NCBI RefSeq assembly: GCF_039522605.1
Contig: NZ_BAAADS010000001.1
Span: forward strand, 310,001 to 374,000
Length of the DNA: 64,000 nucleotides
DNA from: Lentibacillus siamensis
GTDB lineage: Bacteria > Bacillota > Bacilli > Bacillales > Amphibacillaceae
Reading direction: 5' to 3'
In this document: one piece after another, positions 34,789-43,794 of the stretch
Position numbering within the stretch: the first letter of the stretch is position 1
Layout of the letters: the number at the start of each line of letters is the position of its first letter
Translations under genes and position numbers: made by a program
Notes under the pieces: model-generated
Databases searched by the model: none
Told to the model about the DNA's origin: nothing
What the model saw: only the letters and a program-made list of their open reading frames with translations

Positions 34789-35307
34789 CTACACCGGAAA
34801 ACTGTTCATCTCAGCTACCTGCTGCGGCTGCTGCCCGCGCAGGAATGCGGTAACTCCAGTTCGGGACAGCTCCTTAATCCCGTATGGACGAAGCAAGGCG
34901 ATGAGCGCCTCCACCTTATCCGGCTTCCCGGTAACCTGTATAGTCAGACTGTCTCTGGATACATCAATGATGGAAGCGCGAAATGGATTAATAATTCCTT
35001 GCACTTCCGCCCGAAGCTGTCCGCTTCCTTTTACTTTAATGAGGGCCAATTCCCTGGCAACAATCGCTTTATCGGTAATATCCGAAACTTTCAGCACATC
35101 GATTTGTTTATGGAGCTGCTTTGTCAGCTGTTCCAGTTTCTGATGATCACCAATATCAACAACGAACGTCATTTTCGATACACCTTCTGTTTCCGATGTG
35201 CCGACCGAGATACTCTCGATGTTGAATTGACGCTTGTGGAGCATCCCGGTAATCCGGTTTAATACTCCACCGCGATTCTGAACGGTAGCACTTATAATTC
35301 GTCTCAT
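34789..35307 (-). CDS. ilvH: Acetolactate synthase small (regulatory) subunit
   Basis: A 172-residue ACT-domain protein beginning RRIISATVQNRGGVLNRITG, with the conserved FNIESISVG strand. It gives valine feedback to IlvB. The ATG overlaps the ilvB stop by 4 nt (coupled translation). A 121-nt gap to ilvC holds no gene. Confidence 0.96.
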   Translation of the reverse strand: MRRIISATVQNRGGVLNRITGMLHKRQFNIESISVGTSETEGVSKMTFVVDIGDHQKLEQLTKQLHKQIDVLKVSDITDKAIVARELALIKVKGSGQLRAEVQGIINPFRASIIDVSRDSLTIQVTGKPDKVEALIALLRPYGIKELSRTGVTAFLRGQQPQQVAEMNSFPV

Positions 35308-37025
35308 CTTTTCACCCCTGTCATTTCGTGAATTCCATTGCCTGGTGCAATCATTGGATAAACCAATTCATCCGGGAGAACCCGGAAATCGGCAACCACC
35401 GGACCATTATGTGAAAACACTTCCTGCAACACTTCTGCCGCTTCCGATTCCTTTCCAGCCCTTACTCCATGAATACCGTAGCATTCAGCCAATTTAACGA
35501 AATCAGGGTTCGACGGAAAAATCGATTCTGAGTAGCGTTTGTTATAAAAGCTGTCCTGCCACTGTTTCACCATGCCAAGTGCCTGGTTATTGACAATGAT
35601 GACTTTTACCGGTAAGTTCCGTTCACTAACAACAGCCAATTCCTGACTTGTCATCTGAAAACCACCGTCACCAACGATTGCTACAACCAAATCATCCGGT
35701 GCACCAAGCTGGGCGCCAACTGCTGCCGGAAAGCCAAAACCCATTGTTCCCAGGCCTCCTGACGTTACCCAACGGTTCGGCTTCTCCATCGTGTAATACT
35801 GTGCGGCCCACATTTGATGCTGTCCAACATCCGTTGTCACGATTGCCTTCCCTTCCGTCTGCCGGTAAATTTGCTCTGTCAGCCACTGTGGCGAAATTTC
35901 TTTGTTTGAACGATCATACCAAAGTGGGTACGCTGCTTTATTTTTCTCAATCCGCTGCAGCCAGCTTTCGCGATTAGTTGTGGCTGCCTGTTTCCCCAGC
36001 AGAACCTTTAATGCCTCAGCCGCATCGGCAACTACCGGAATTTCCGTTGCAACATTTTTACCGATTTCAGCAGGATCGATATCGATATGGGCCACTTTCG
36101 CATCCGGTGCAAAATGTTTCAGATTCCCGGTCAGCCGGTCATCAAATCTGGCACCGATGTTAATCAGTAAATCACTCTCATAGATTGCCATGTTGGCTGC
36201 GTATGTCCCGTGCATGCCTGCCATCCCGAGCGAAAGTGGCGCTGTCCCCGGAAACGTTCCAAGCCCGAGTAACGTTGTTGCCACCGGCAGCTGCCATTTT
36301 TCGGCAAACTGTTTTAATTCATCTGCTGCACCGGCAAATTGAACACCGGCACCGGCGATAACAACCGGCTGTTCAGCTCGTTTTAAAGCTTCGGACAGTT
36401 TTTCAACCTGGAGCGGATTGGGACTCTTTGTCGGTTTATATCCGGGTAACCGGAATTCATTGGACAACCCTTTTGTCGATACACCAGCGGAAATATCTTT
36501 TGGGATATCGACAACTACCGGTCCCGGACGACCTGAAGACGCGATATGAAAAGCCTCGTTCACAATCCTAGGGAGCGTTGCCAGCTCCTTAACCTGGTAG
36601 TTATACTTCGTGATTGGCGTTGTGATCCCAAGCACATCCGCTTCCTGAAATGCATCGGTTCCAATCACGCCGGTTGCCACCTGACCAGTAAAAATCACCA
36701 GCGGCAACGAGTCCATCATTGCGTCCGTTATTCCGGTAACTAAATTTGTCGCTCCCGGCCCGGATGTCGCCAGCACAACACCGGGTTTCCCGGTAACTCG
36801 TGCATATCCTTCAGCTGCATGAATCATACCCTGTTCATGCCTGCACAGTACATGCTCAAACGATGCGCTGCTGCGATACAAGGCATCATAGATTGGCAGA
36901 ACCGCTCCGCCCGGATAACCGAAAATTGTATCAGTACCCGCCTCCACAAGGGCATCAATCAATACATCTGCCCCCGTCTTTTTTTCAGTTGCAAATTCCA
37001 TTTCAGGTTTCGCCTCCACTTTCAC
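35304..37025 (-). CDS. ilvB: Acetolactate synthase large subunit
   Basis: A 573-residue thiamine diphosphate enzyme. Catalytic glutamate is in VLCRHEQGMIHAAEGYAR, the FAD/quinone-like middle domain is present, and the ThDP motif starts IVGDGGFQMTSQELAV and ends with N-N-Q. It makes acetolactate or acetohydroxybutyrate. The start is GTG at 37025 behind AGGAGG. Regulation: the leader upstream contains a T-box and, after its terminator, an inserted family A repeat. Confidence 0.96.
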   Translation of the reverse strand: MKVEAKPEMEFATEKKTGADVLIDALVEAGTDTIFGYPGGAVLPIYDALYRSSASFEHVLCRHEQGMIHAAEGYARVTGKPGVVLATSGPGATNLVTGITDAMMDSLPLVIFTGQVATGVIGTDAFQEADVLGITTPITKYNYQVKELATLPRIVNEAFHIASSGRPGPVVVDIPKDISAGVSTKGLSNEFRLPGYKPTKSPNPLQVEKLSEALKRAEQPVVIAGAGVQFAGAADELKQFAEKWQLPVATTLLGLGTFPGTAPLSLGMAGMHGTYAANMAIYESDLLINIGARFDDRLTGNLKHFAPDAKVAHIDIDPAEIGKNVATEIPVVADAAEALKVLLGKQAATTNRESWLQRIEKNKAAYPLWYDRSNKEISPQWLTEQIYRQTEGKAIVTTDVGQHQMWAAQYYTMEKPNRWVTSGGLGTMGFGFPAAVGAQLGAPDDLVVAIVGDGGFQMTSQELAVVSERNLPVKVIIVNNQALGMVKQWQDSFYNKRYSESIFPSNPDFVKLAECYGIHGVRAGKESEAAEVLQEVFSHNGPVVADFRVLPDELVYPMIAPGNGIHEMTGVKR

Positions 37026-37116
37026 TTCAACATGCCTCCTTATGCTAATTTATTGAATCATCGCCGGCTGTTCAGCATTGCAGCACATTGCTTTGATCCT
37101 TACTTACGTTGTTTAT

Positions 37117-37203
37117 TAGAAAACTTGGTTGTCACCATGCCTTTAGGTGACAGCCTTAGTTGCACTTATGCAGTAAGAAAGTTTTATACTTTCTTAACTG
37201 CCG
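37117..37203. repeat. Hairpin repeat, family A, copy 3, within the ilv leader
   Basis: A complete copy with hairpins GGTTGTCACC/GGTGACAGCC and GCAGTAAGAAAGT/ACTTTCTTAACTGC. It starts directly after the T-run of the ilv T-box terminator and ends about 90 nt before the ilvB start, so any read-through ilv mRNA contains it. Confidence 0.85.
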
Positions 37204-37545
37204 AAAAAAAGACCCTTCTCTCCACACACATCCGCCTTCAAGGCAGAATGTCAGGGGAGAAAAGAGTCTCTTTTCACGGTACCACCCACATTTACAGCAT
37301 CCTCGCGAACACTGCCTCACCAGGCTGTCAGCCAGCCCATTTGATAACAGGTATTCCAGTGAACACCCGGCCGAACCTAATAGGGATAATTCCCGTTCAA
37401 TCCGGCACTCGGGGAAGATGTCGGAACATCATGCACTTCCGGGCTTCCAGCAACCCCGGCTCTCTGTTAATGCATGTGATATGCTCCTTTTTTCCCGTCA
37501 TCGAGTTAATTTTTATAATTGATAACCAAGAGTCTGAAAATTTAA
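37204..37545 (-). promoter_or_regulatory. T-box leader of the ilv-leu operon
   Basis: Minus-strand leader with the T-box TGGGTGGTACCG (37289-37277 region), then a terminator whose arms contain GACTCTTTTCTCC and GGAGAGAAGGGTC followed by seven T. Stem I carries GAGTGCCGG. Six nt before that motif is ATC (37419-37417), which occupies the same place as ACC in the hom leader (49773-49771). I therefore read the specifier as isoleucine AUC. The antiterminator choice depends on charging of the matching tRNA. The exact 5' boundary is approximate. Confidence 0.85.
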
Positions 37546-37585
37546 TATTGCCGACAATGTTATAATGTTTTGCTTAAAGAGTCAA
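37528..37585 (-). promoter_or_regulatory. ilv-leu promoter and CodY-like box
   Basis: Minus strand TTGACT (37585-37580) and TATAAC (37564-37559), spacer 15 nt, somewhat short. Just downstream AATTTTCAGACTCTT (37542-37528) fits the CodY consensus at 12 of 15 positions. Confidence 0.5.
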
Positions 37586-37780
37586 CAGTTTTCAAAAAGT
37601 TTTTTGATACTTTTGATAAGTGGAAAATATTGAATGCGTTTACAATGTTGTTGTGTGAATAAATATATGAATATATTACATTTCTGTTACAAGAACGGCC
37701 GACTATTCGGTCTGCCACCTTTATTCAAACCTTTTGTACGGAATGTAAATTTCCAAAAGTGATGACGTTCATAAACCAAG

Positions 37781-37814
37781 GAAAAACAATTAAGCCCCGG
37801 CAAGATACCGGGGC
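37781..37814 (-). terminator. Terminator of ilvD
   Basis: GCCCCGG/CCGGGGC arms (37794-37800, 37808-37814) followed on the minus strand by TTAATTGTTTTT. Confidence 0.8.
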
Positions 37815-37827
37815 TCATTCCATAAAA

Positions 37828-39507
37828 CTATTTAAAATCGGTCACTGCGCCTTTTGACGAACAGGAAACCATATGTGCGTATTTTCCAAGTGCACCCTTT
37901 TTGTACAATGGCGGTGCTGTCCAGTTCGCTTTTCTGCGTTCCAGCTCTTCATCTGACACATCCATCGAGATCTCTTTTTTGTTCGAATCGATGGTGACCA
38001 TATCCCCTTCCTGCAGAAATGCCACCGGTCCACCATCCTGCGCTTCTGGTGCCATGTGACCGACAACCAAACCATGCGTGCCCCCGGAGAACCGACCATC
38101 TGTCAGCAAAGCGACTTTTTCACCAAGCCCTTTTCCGACAAGCAGGCTAGAAATGGACAGCATTTCCGGCATTCCCGGTCCGCCTTTTGGACCGACATAA
38201 CGGATAACCAGCACATCCCCCTCGTTAATTTTGTTTGCGCCAACTGCCTCCGCCGCTTCATTTTCCGTATTAAACACTCTTGCCGGGCCGGTATGGCGGC
38301 TTACTTTCACACCGGAAACCTTTGCGACTGCCCCATGCGGAGCCAAATTCCCTTTCAAAACAATCAGTGGACCATCCGCACGTTTCGGATCACTGAACGG
38401 CATAATAACTTTTTGTTCCTCATGGAGTGAGGGTGCCTCCGTAAGATTTTCGGCTACTGTTTTGCCCGTTACCGTCAAACAATCACCATGTAAATACCCT
38501 TCTTCATAAAGCAGCTTCATGACAGCCTGAACTCCACCGGCATTATGCAGATCCTGCATCACATATCGGCCGCTCGGTTTCATGTCTGCCAGATGCGGAA
38601 CTTTCTCCTGCATCCGGTTAAAATCGTCAATCGTCAAGTCCACATCAGCTGCATGCGCAATTGCCAGCAGATGAAGAATAGCATTCGTGGATCCGCCAAG
38701 CGCCATCACGACGGTAATCGCATTTTCAAATGCCTTTTTCGTCATAATGTCTTTCGGATAAATACCGCGTTCCAGCAAATGATACACAGCCTCACCTGCT
38801 GCTTGGCAATCCGCTGCCTTTTCTTTTGATTCGGCCGGATTGGACGAGCTTCCCGGCAGACTCATCCCCATAGCTTCCATCGCGGAGGCCATCGTATTGG
38901 CAGTATACATTCCGCCGCACGCACCTGCGCCAGGGCATGCATGACATTCGATGCCTTTCAACTCCTGATCATCAATGTCGCCATTATTATGCTTGCCGAC
39001 ACCTTCGAATACCGATACAAGATCAATATCTTTCCCGCGGTAAGAACCCGGGGAGATCGTCCCGCCATAGACAAATATGGCCGGCACGTCACTGTTGGCG
39101 ATGGCAATCATGCAGCCGGGAATATTTTTATCACACGCCCCAATTGCAACTAACCCATCCAGATTTTCCGCGCCGACAACCGCCTCGATCGAATCACCGA
39201 TCATATCACGACTTGGCAATGAATAGCGCATTCCTTGTGTCCCCATCGAAATCCCATCAGAAACAGTGATTGTATTGAACATGAACGGTACGCTGCCAGC
39301 TTCTTTGGCACCTTTCTTTGAACTAGCCGCCAAATCATTCAGATGAATGTTGCACGGGGTAACCTCACTCCATGTACTGGCAACACCAATCATCGGCTTC
39401 TGAAAATCCTCATCTTTCACACCGACTGCGCGCAGCATTGCCCGGTTCGGCGCTCTCAGTGAACTCTCGCTGAACACACTGCTTTTTATGCGTAAATCTT
39501 TTGTCAT
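37828..39507 (-). CDS. ilvD: Dihydroxy-acid dehydratase
   Basis: A 559-residue Fe-S dehydratase that forms the 2-keto acid precursors of valine and isoleucine. Cluster cysteines are in GACDKNIPGC and CPGAGACGGMYTANTM, and FSGGTHGLVVGHMAPEA is present near the C-terminus. I place the start at 39507 (MTKDLRIKS). It has its own terminator and lies upstream of the ilv T-box, so it is a separate unit from ilvB-ilvA. Confidence 0.96.
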   Translation of the reverse strand: MTKDLRIKSSVFSESSLRAPNRAMLRAVGVKDEDFQKPMIGVASTWSEVTPCNIHLNDLAASSKKGAKEAGSVPFMFNTITVSDGISMGTQGMRYSLPSRDMIGDSIEAVVGAENLDGLVAIGACDKNIPGCMIAIANSDVPAIFVYGGTISPGSYRGKDIDLVSVFEGVGKHNNGDIDDQELKGIECHACPGAGACGGMYTANTMASAMEAMGMSLPGSSSNPAESKEKAADCQAAGEAVYHLLERGIYPKDIMTKKAFENAITVVMALGGSTNAILHLLAIAHAADVDLTIDDFNRMQEKVPHLADMKPSGRYVMQDLHNAGGVQAVMKLLYEEGYLHGDCLTVTGKTVAENLTEAPSLHEEQKVIMPFSDPKRADGPLIVLKGNLAPHGAVAKVSGVKVSRHTGPARVFNTENEAAEAVGANKINEGDVLVIRYVGPKGGPGMPEMLSISSLLVGKGLGEKVALLTDGRFSGGTHGLVVGHMAPEAQDGGPVAFLQEGDMVTIDSNKKEISMDVSDEELERRKANWTAPPLYKKGALGKYAHMVSCSSKGAVTDFK

Positions 39508-39532
39508 CGTTGTCCACACCCTTCCGTTTTTA

Positions 39533-40501
39533 TCAAACTATTTTTTTATTGTTGTCTTCAACCTTTTCGGAACTATCATCACTTCTTTTTCCCCACCAGG
39601 TAGCCAAAATCGGCCCGGAAATATTGTGCCAGACACTGAACAATGCACTTGGCACCGCGGTAATCGGGGCAAAGTGTGCCACGGCCAGCGTTGAACCGAG
39701 TCCGGAATTCTGCATGCCAACCTCAATCGACAATGCCTTTTGATTGGCAAAGTCAAATTTAAACAGCCTGGCAATTAAGTACCCAACTAACAGCCCAAGC
39801 ACATTGTGCAGTATAACTACTGTGAAAATGAGCAGCCCGGTTGTTGCAATATTTTCTGTATTGAGTGCAACAACAGCCGATGCTACGGCAACAATCCCAA
39901 TCACCGACACAAGCGGAAGTGCCTTAACACTTTTCTCCACCTGTTTCCGGAATAATAGACGGATCACAATACCAAGCACAATCGGCACCAAAACTATTTT
40001 TACAATCGACAGGAACATGTCCCCCGCAGATACAGGCAGCCACTGACTGGCAAATAATAGTGTTAATGCCGGCGTTAAAATCGGGGCCAATACGGTTGAA
40101 ACGGCCGTAATGGAAACCGACATTGCAGTATTTCCTTTTGCCAAAAATGTCATGACATTTGAAGCCGTTCCCCCCGGACAGCAGCCGACCAGAATTACGC
40201 CGACAGCCACTTGGGGCGGGAGCTGGAATGCTGTTGCAAGTCCATACGCCAACAGTGGCATTACGGTATATTGCATAACTACCCCGGCAACTACTACTTT
40301 CGGTGCTTTCAATACACGTTTGAAATCATCCAGTGACAGTGTAAGCCCCATGCCAAACATAATCACGCCAAGCAATAATGCGATATATGGTGCAATCCAG
40401 GTAAACCCACCCGGGAAAAAGAAACTGAGTACCCCGAACAGAATCACCCAAAAAGCGAATGTGTTTCCCGCAAATGTGCTGACCTTCTCAAGTGTTTTCA
40501 T
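39533..40501 (-). CDS. BASS-family sodium-dependent transporter
   Basis: A 322-residue protein with about ten hydrophobic spans. GMGLTLSLDDF, GCCPGGTASNVMTFLAKGNTA-like and IEVGMQNSGLGS are the conserved sequences of the bile acid:sodium symporter family (YocS in B. subtilis, plant BASS). Substrates in bacteria and plastids include pantoate, pyruvate and 2-keto acids. It lies 25 nt upstream of ilvD on the same strand and may be co-transcribed, which would fit a keto-acid or pantoate cargo (inference). The start follows GGGGGGAGG. Confidence 0.87.
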   Translation of the reverse strand: MKTLEKVSTFAGNTFAFWVILFGVLSFFFPGGFTWIAPYIALLLGVIMFGMGLTLSLDDFKRVLKAPKVVVAGVVMQYTVMPLLAYGLATAFQLPPQVAVGVILVGCCPGGTASNVMTFLAKGNTAMSVSITAVSTVLAPILTPALTLLFASQWLPVSAGDMFLSIVKIVLVPIVLGIVIRLLFRKQVEKSVKALPLVSVIGIVAVASAVVALNTENIATTGLLIFTVVILHNVLGLLVGYLIARLFKFDFANQKALSIEVGMQNSGLGSTLAVAHFAPITAVPSALFSVWHNISGPILATWWGKRSDDSSEKVEDNNKKIV

Positions 40502-40668
40502 GATATTGCCTCCCCCCGTAACTTATTAAACTACCAATATTCGAATAATTTAATATAAAATTTTACCACTATCATTTGCACTTGAAAAGCTATTTTTTCA
40601 AAAAAAATATACAGATGATCCGGATAAACCGACTGCACCTGCATGATTGACAAAGTTTATTAAATTTT

Positions 40669-41454
40669 TTAATAGTATTCCGGAACCCTGCTTGAAAAAA
40701 CAGGCACTTCTTTCCTGACTTTTTTGGTAACATCGAGTGAAATTGTGGAATGGATTGTTTGCTCACTGACACCGTCGCCTTCTGCCTGAATCGTTCCCCA
40801 GGGATCAATCACCATCGAATTTCCGGCATATTGCACACCGTTATATTCACCGGTGCTGTTGCTCGACACAATGAACATCTGATTTTCGATTGCCCGTGCC
40901 TGCTGCAGTACCCGCCAGTGCTCTTTACGTGCTGCCGGCCACTCCGCCACAACATGAACAACCTGCGCCCCGTCAAGTGCCAGTTTTCGCATCAGCTCAG
41001 GAAAACGCAGATCATAACAGATGATTAGCCCCATTTTCACACCTTCCAGTTCAAAAACGTCCGCGTGATTTTCTCCGCCGGCAAGATATGTAGGCTCATC
41101 AAGCATCGGGACAAGATGAATTTTGTCATAACGATAGACAACCATGCCGCTCCGATCAATTGCGATGCCGGAATTATATATCTTATCGTCCTTCTTATTC
41201 GCAAACGAGCCGCCAATAATGTTCACACTATGTTTTTTTGCCAAATTGCACAAAAAGGTACTCGTCGGTTCCCCGTCAATATCGGCATATTGCGGCAGTT
41301 CCGGCAATGTATAACCAGTCGTCCACATTTCCGGCAGTACAACAATATCCGGATTTTCATCAGCAACGGTTTTCTCCAGCCATTCAGTGACCTTTTCCCT
41401 GTTCGCATCAGGTTTTCCCGGAATCACTTCCATTTGGCAAATACTGTATTTCAT
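40669..41454 (-). CDS. Carbon-nitrogen hydrolase (omega-amidase/MtnU-like)
   Basis: A 261-residue nitrilase-superfamily protein. The catalytic triad is E in LPEMWTTGY (near 42), K in RYDKIHLVPM (near 110) and C in IICYDLRFPEL (near 144). It resembles YkrU/MtnU and YafV, which hydrolyse 2-oxo acid omega-amides such as alpha-ketoglutaramate. Such amidases clean up after glutamine-type transaminases, and an MtnE/MtnV-like transaminase lies at 26724-27899. The start follows AGGAGGGG. The 166 nt downstream (40502-40668) hold no gene, only AT-rich sequence. Confidence 0.87.
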   Translation of the reverse strand: MKYSICQMEVIPGKPDANREKVTEWLEKTVADENPDIVVLPEMWTTGYTLPELPQYADIDGEPTSTFLCNLAKKHSVNIIGGSFANKKDDKIYNSGIAIDRSGMVVYRYDKIHLVPMLDEPTYLAGGENHADVFELEGVKMGLIICYDLRFPELMRKLALDGAQVVHVVAEWPAARKEHWRVLQQARAIENQMFIVSSNSTGEYNGVQYAGNSMVIDPWGTIQAEGDGVSEQTIHSTISLDVTKKVRKEVPVFSSRVPEYY

Positions 41455-41481
41455 CCAAGTCCCCTCCTACACTAAATATTT

Positions 41482-41514
41482 TTCGACAAAATTCAGGCGC
41501 TGGCACCTGTCGAA
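41482..41514. repeat. Stem-loop between XRE and hydrolase genes
   Basis: TTCGACA (41482-41488) with TGTCGAA, extended by CAGG/CCTG, around an inner CAGGCGC-TG-GCACCTG near-palindrome. It could terminate the XRE transcript or be a short interspersed repeat. Confidence 0.45.
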
Positions 41515-41528
41515 TGGCACGGCACAAT

Positions 41529-42086
41529 TCAGTCTATAAACACGGTCAGCACTTTGGCCGGGTCATTATCAACCGGAATAAACAAATGCTGCTTTTCACC
41601 TCTGAAGTATGCACTGTCTCCTTTTTCCATAAAATGTCTGGTTCCGTTATAAAACAGGTAGATAGATCCTTCCAGTATAAAAATAAATTCATCCTGTGTA
41701 TGGGTGTATGCCTCATGCCGCACATTCGTATCCTTTGGCGTAACATGAACGATAGTCGGCTCAATCCCAGTGAACTGCGAACGGTTTGCCAGCAGTTCAT
41801 AGGAGTACCCCATATTTTCATCGCCGACTCTGGCCTCCCGCTCCTGTTTATGCAGCAGCACAAGGTCCTGCTCTTCCTGATTATCAAGAATCCAGGTAAG
41901 CGGGACATTCAACGAATCACTTATTTTCGAAAGCGTTGCAATGGCAGAAGAGGTTTGACCGTTTTCGATTTTTGACAATAAGCTTTTGGATATGGCACAT
42001 TCATCTGCTACTTGCTGCTGCGTCTTTTTTTGCTTCAACCGTAATTGCTTAATTTTTTTCCCGATATAATCCAGCTTGATTGCAAT
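41529..42086 (-). CDS. XRE-family regulator with C-terminal cupin domain
   Basis: A one-domain helix-turn-helix (KTQQQVADECAISKSLLSKIENGQTS) followed by a small cupin fold (about 95-170) with HTQDEFIFILEGSIYLF and GDSAYFRG. This family controls amino-acid, polyamine and organic-acid catabolic genes. A TTG at 42038 is the first common start, but it would cut off helix 1 (DYIGKKIKQLR). The reading frame is open to 42092 with no ATG, GTG or TTG; AGGAGAGG directly precedes ATT at 42086, and a CTG lies at 42074. I therefore extend the gene to 42086 with an unusual start. It follows the mevalonate-type genes on the same strand and is their likely regulator. Confidence 0.8.
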   Translation of the reverse strand: MAIKLDYIGKKIKQLRLKQKKTQQQVADECAISKSLLSKIENGQTSSAIATLSKISDSLNVPLTWILDNQEEQDLVLLHKQEREARVGDENMGYSYELLANRSQFTGIEPTIVHVTPKDTNVRHEAYTHTQDEFIFILEGSIYLFYNGTRHFMEKGDSAYFRGEKQHLFIPVDNDPAKVLTVFID

Positions 42087-42127
42087 CCTCTCCTATTCCG
42101 ATCATTTGCGAACCTGCAGTACATTTT

Positions 42128-43480
42128 TCAGCTGAACAAACCAAGCATCCATGGTGCGGCATATAAAATCATAAACATCACACCATAGTTGACACCTTTT
42201 TTGTGCAGAAAGCCGGCAACGAGGGCTATGACAATTGTTCCGAAAATATTCAGTACACCGGCGTCCATGAACGCAAGCATAACAACTAGACCGGCAAACA
42301 GTCCAATTAGTGCTTCATGTGGAACGAACCGAAATACGAATGCACAAATCTGGCTTGCATATTTTATTGTAACAAAATACGTGATGACAAGCGCACATAC
42401 TGCACCAATAATTGTTGCTGTCATGATTTCACCCATCGAGAGGATGTGATGAATATTATGTTCAGGTGTAAAAACAGGCGGTGCATTGAACAGACCCGCT
42501 GCAGGACCAATTGCCATCGGCGACAATGGCAGTCCAATCGCAATCAGCGGAATAAGTGTCCCGGAAATATACGACGCGTTCGTCAGGCCGTCCATCGTGG
42601 AAATTGCCCTGGACGCACGTTTAACAGGGTCCTTAATATGTCTGGAAAGGACCTCCCCGAGAAAAACGGTCATTCCGACAGGGGAAAGAAAAAACGTTAC
42701 AGACCCGATAAAACTCCCCATCGCCGCTGAACCGGTTTCTCTGCCCGTCAAAATTTTAAACGGATTTGGAATCCCCTTTTCCTTCACTGCTTTTTTCAGG
42801 GTAATCTCTTTGTCGCCAAGTCCGGACATTTTTTGGCGCTTGTTTCTGCTCAACAGCTCAAACAAGGTAAAAGCAATCGGACCAATCGTAATTCCCAGAA
42901 AAAACGATACAAAGACAGTGGTATCTTCCGGAACAATATCCAAGCCCCAGTACAAATGACGCAATCCCTGAATCAGTAAAGCAAATGGAATAATAATTGC
43001 TAACGATAATATTCTGTTGCGCGTCATCAGTGCCAGAAACACTGCTCCCAGGAAGAAGATCAGTCCGGCAATTTTACTGATCTCTTCCGCATACGGGATA
43101 ATCAGGCTGGCAATCAAAAAGCTGACCGGAATGGAAACAAAAGTTCCGATAACAGAGCCTGAAGCCATTTTTTTAATGCTTACTTCCGGCAGACCATGTT
43201 TTTTCAGTACCATTGCATGTTCGACCATCGGCGCAGCCATTACGCCTCCTGGTATTCCTGCGACTGCCACTGGAATCGAGTCGGTTAATTTTTTGGCAAC
43301 AATCGCGGAAATAAAAAATGCCAATATAATATAGGGGGACACCTCCAGCAGTGCCAATGCAATGGTAACCGGTGCCAGCACAGCAGTTTCATCGGTTCCC
43401 GGCGCTATCCCGATAATTGTGTATAACACTGCACCGCCGATACTTGCCAACACCATCTGCAAAATCAGCATCATATCCAT
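42128..43480 (-). CDS. TctA-family permease (tripartite tricarboxylate transporter type)
   Basis: A 450-residue membrane protein with 10-12 spans. It has the TctA-type glycine-rich N-terminal region (GGAVLYTIIGIAPGTDETAVLAP) and GIPGGVMAAPMVEHAMVLKKHG. TctA proteins form the large membrane subunit of carboxylate importers that normally also have a small TctB subunit and a periplasmic TctC. Here a small two-span protein precedes it by 2 nt, and no binding protein is present. Position directly after HMG-CoA lyase and HMG-CoA reductase suggests mevalonate as cargo (inference). Confidence 0.85.
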   Translation of the reverse strand: MDMMLILQMVLASIGGAVLYTIIGIAPGTDETAVLAPVTIALALLEVSPYIILAFFISAIVAKKLTDSIPVAVAGIPGGVMAAPMVEHAMVLKKHGLPEVSIKKMASGSVIGTFVSIPVSFLIASLIIPYAEEISKIAGLIFFLGAVFLALMTRNRILSLAIIIPFALLIQGLRHLYWGLDIVPEDTTVFVSFFLGITIGPIAFTLFELLSRNKRQKMSGLGDKEITLKKAVKEKGIPNPFKILTGRETGSAAMGSFIGSVTFFLSPVGMTVFLGEVLSRHIKDPVKRASRAISTMDGLTNASYISGTLIPLIAIGLPLSPMAIGPAAGLFNAPPVFTPEHNIHHILSMGEIMTATIIGAVCALVITYFVTIKYASQICAFVFRFVPHEALIGLFAGLVVMLAFMDAGVLNIFGTIVIALVAGFLHKKGVNYGVMFMILYAAPWMLGLFS

Positions 43481-43482
43481 CG

Positions 43483-43722
43483 TTATTCCTTTTCCCCTTC
43501 CATTGCAGTGATCCTGCGTTTCGGTTTAATGATGATACTGCTGATGATAAACCCGGCCGCCCCACCGATGAGTCCATAGATAAGCGGCCGTGGCGGCTCA
43601 TTCGGTGCCAGGAGATAGCCGCCAAGCGCAAACACAATGCACAACAGCATGGATATGCCGAGATCTCTAAGTTTGACATTGTCCCCCCAAATATCCACGT
43701 AATTTTTATTCTCTTCCCCCAT
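43483..43722 (-). CDS. Small membrane protein, TctB-like partner
   Basis: A 79-residue protein with two hydrophobic spans (LGISMLLCIVFALGGYLL and LIYGLIGGAAGFIISSIII) joined by a short PNEPPRP loop and a basic tail. Start at 43722 behind AAGGGG. It is too short for a full TctB (about 150 residues, four spans) but its place right before a tctA-like gene suggests it is the small membrane subunit. Confidence 0.75.
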   Translation of the reverse strand: MGEENKNYVDIWGDNVKLRDLGISMLLCIVFALGGYLLAPNEPPRPLIYGLIGGAAGFIISSIIIKPKRRITAMEGEKE

Positions 43723-43794
43723 TTGCAAAACCCCTTCTGCTGAACATACTGATTTGGAATTTGGCTGACCCTTTCCTGAATGTTTACGAGACGT

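Noticed and set aside
36819..37565. Long plus-strand reading frame of 248 codons opposite ilvB and its leader
   Set aside because: It lies antisense to the ilvB 5' end, a repeat element and the T-box. Its residues match no family and codon use is unlike the neighbours.
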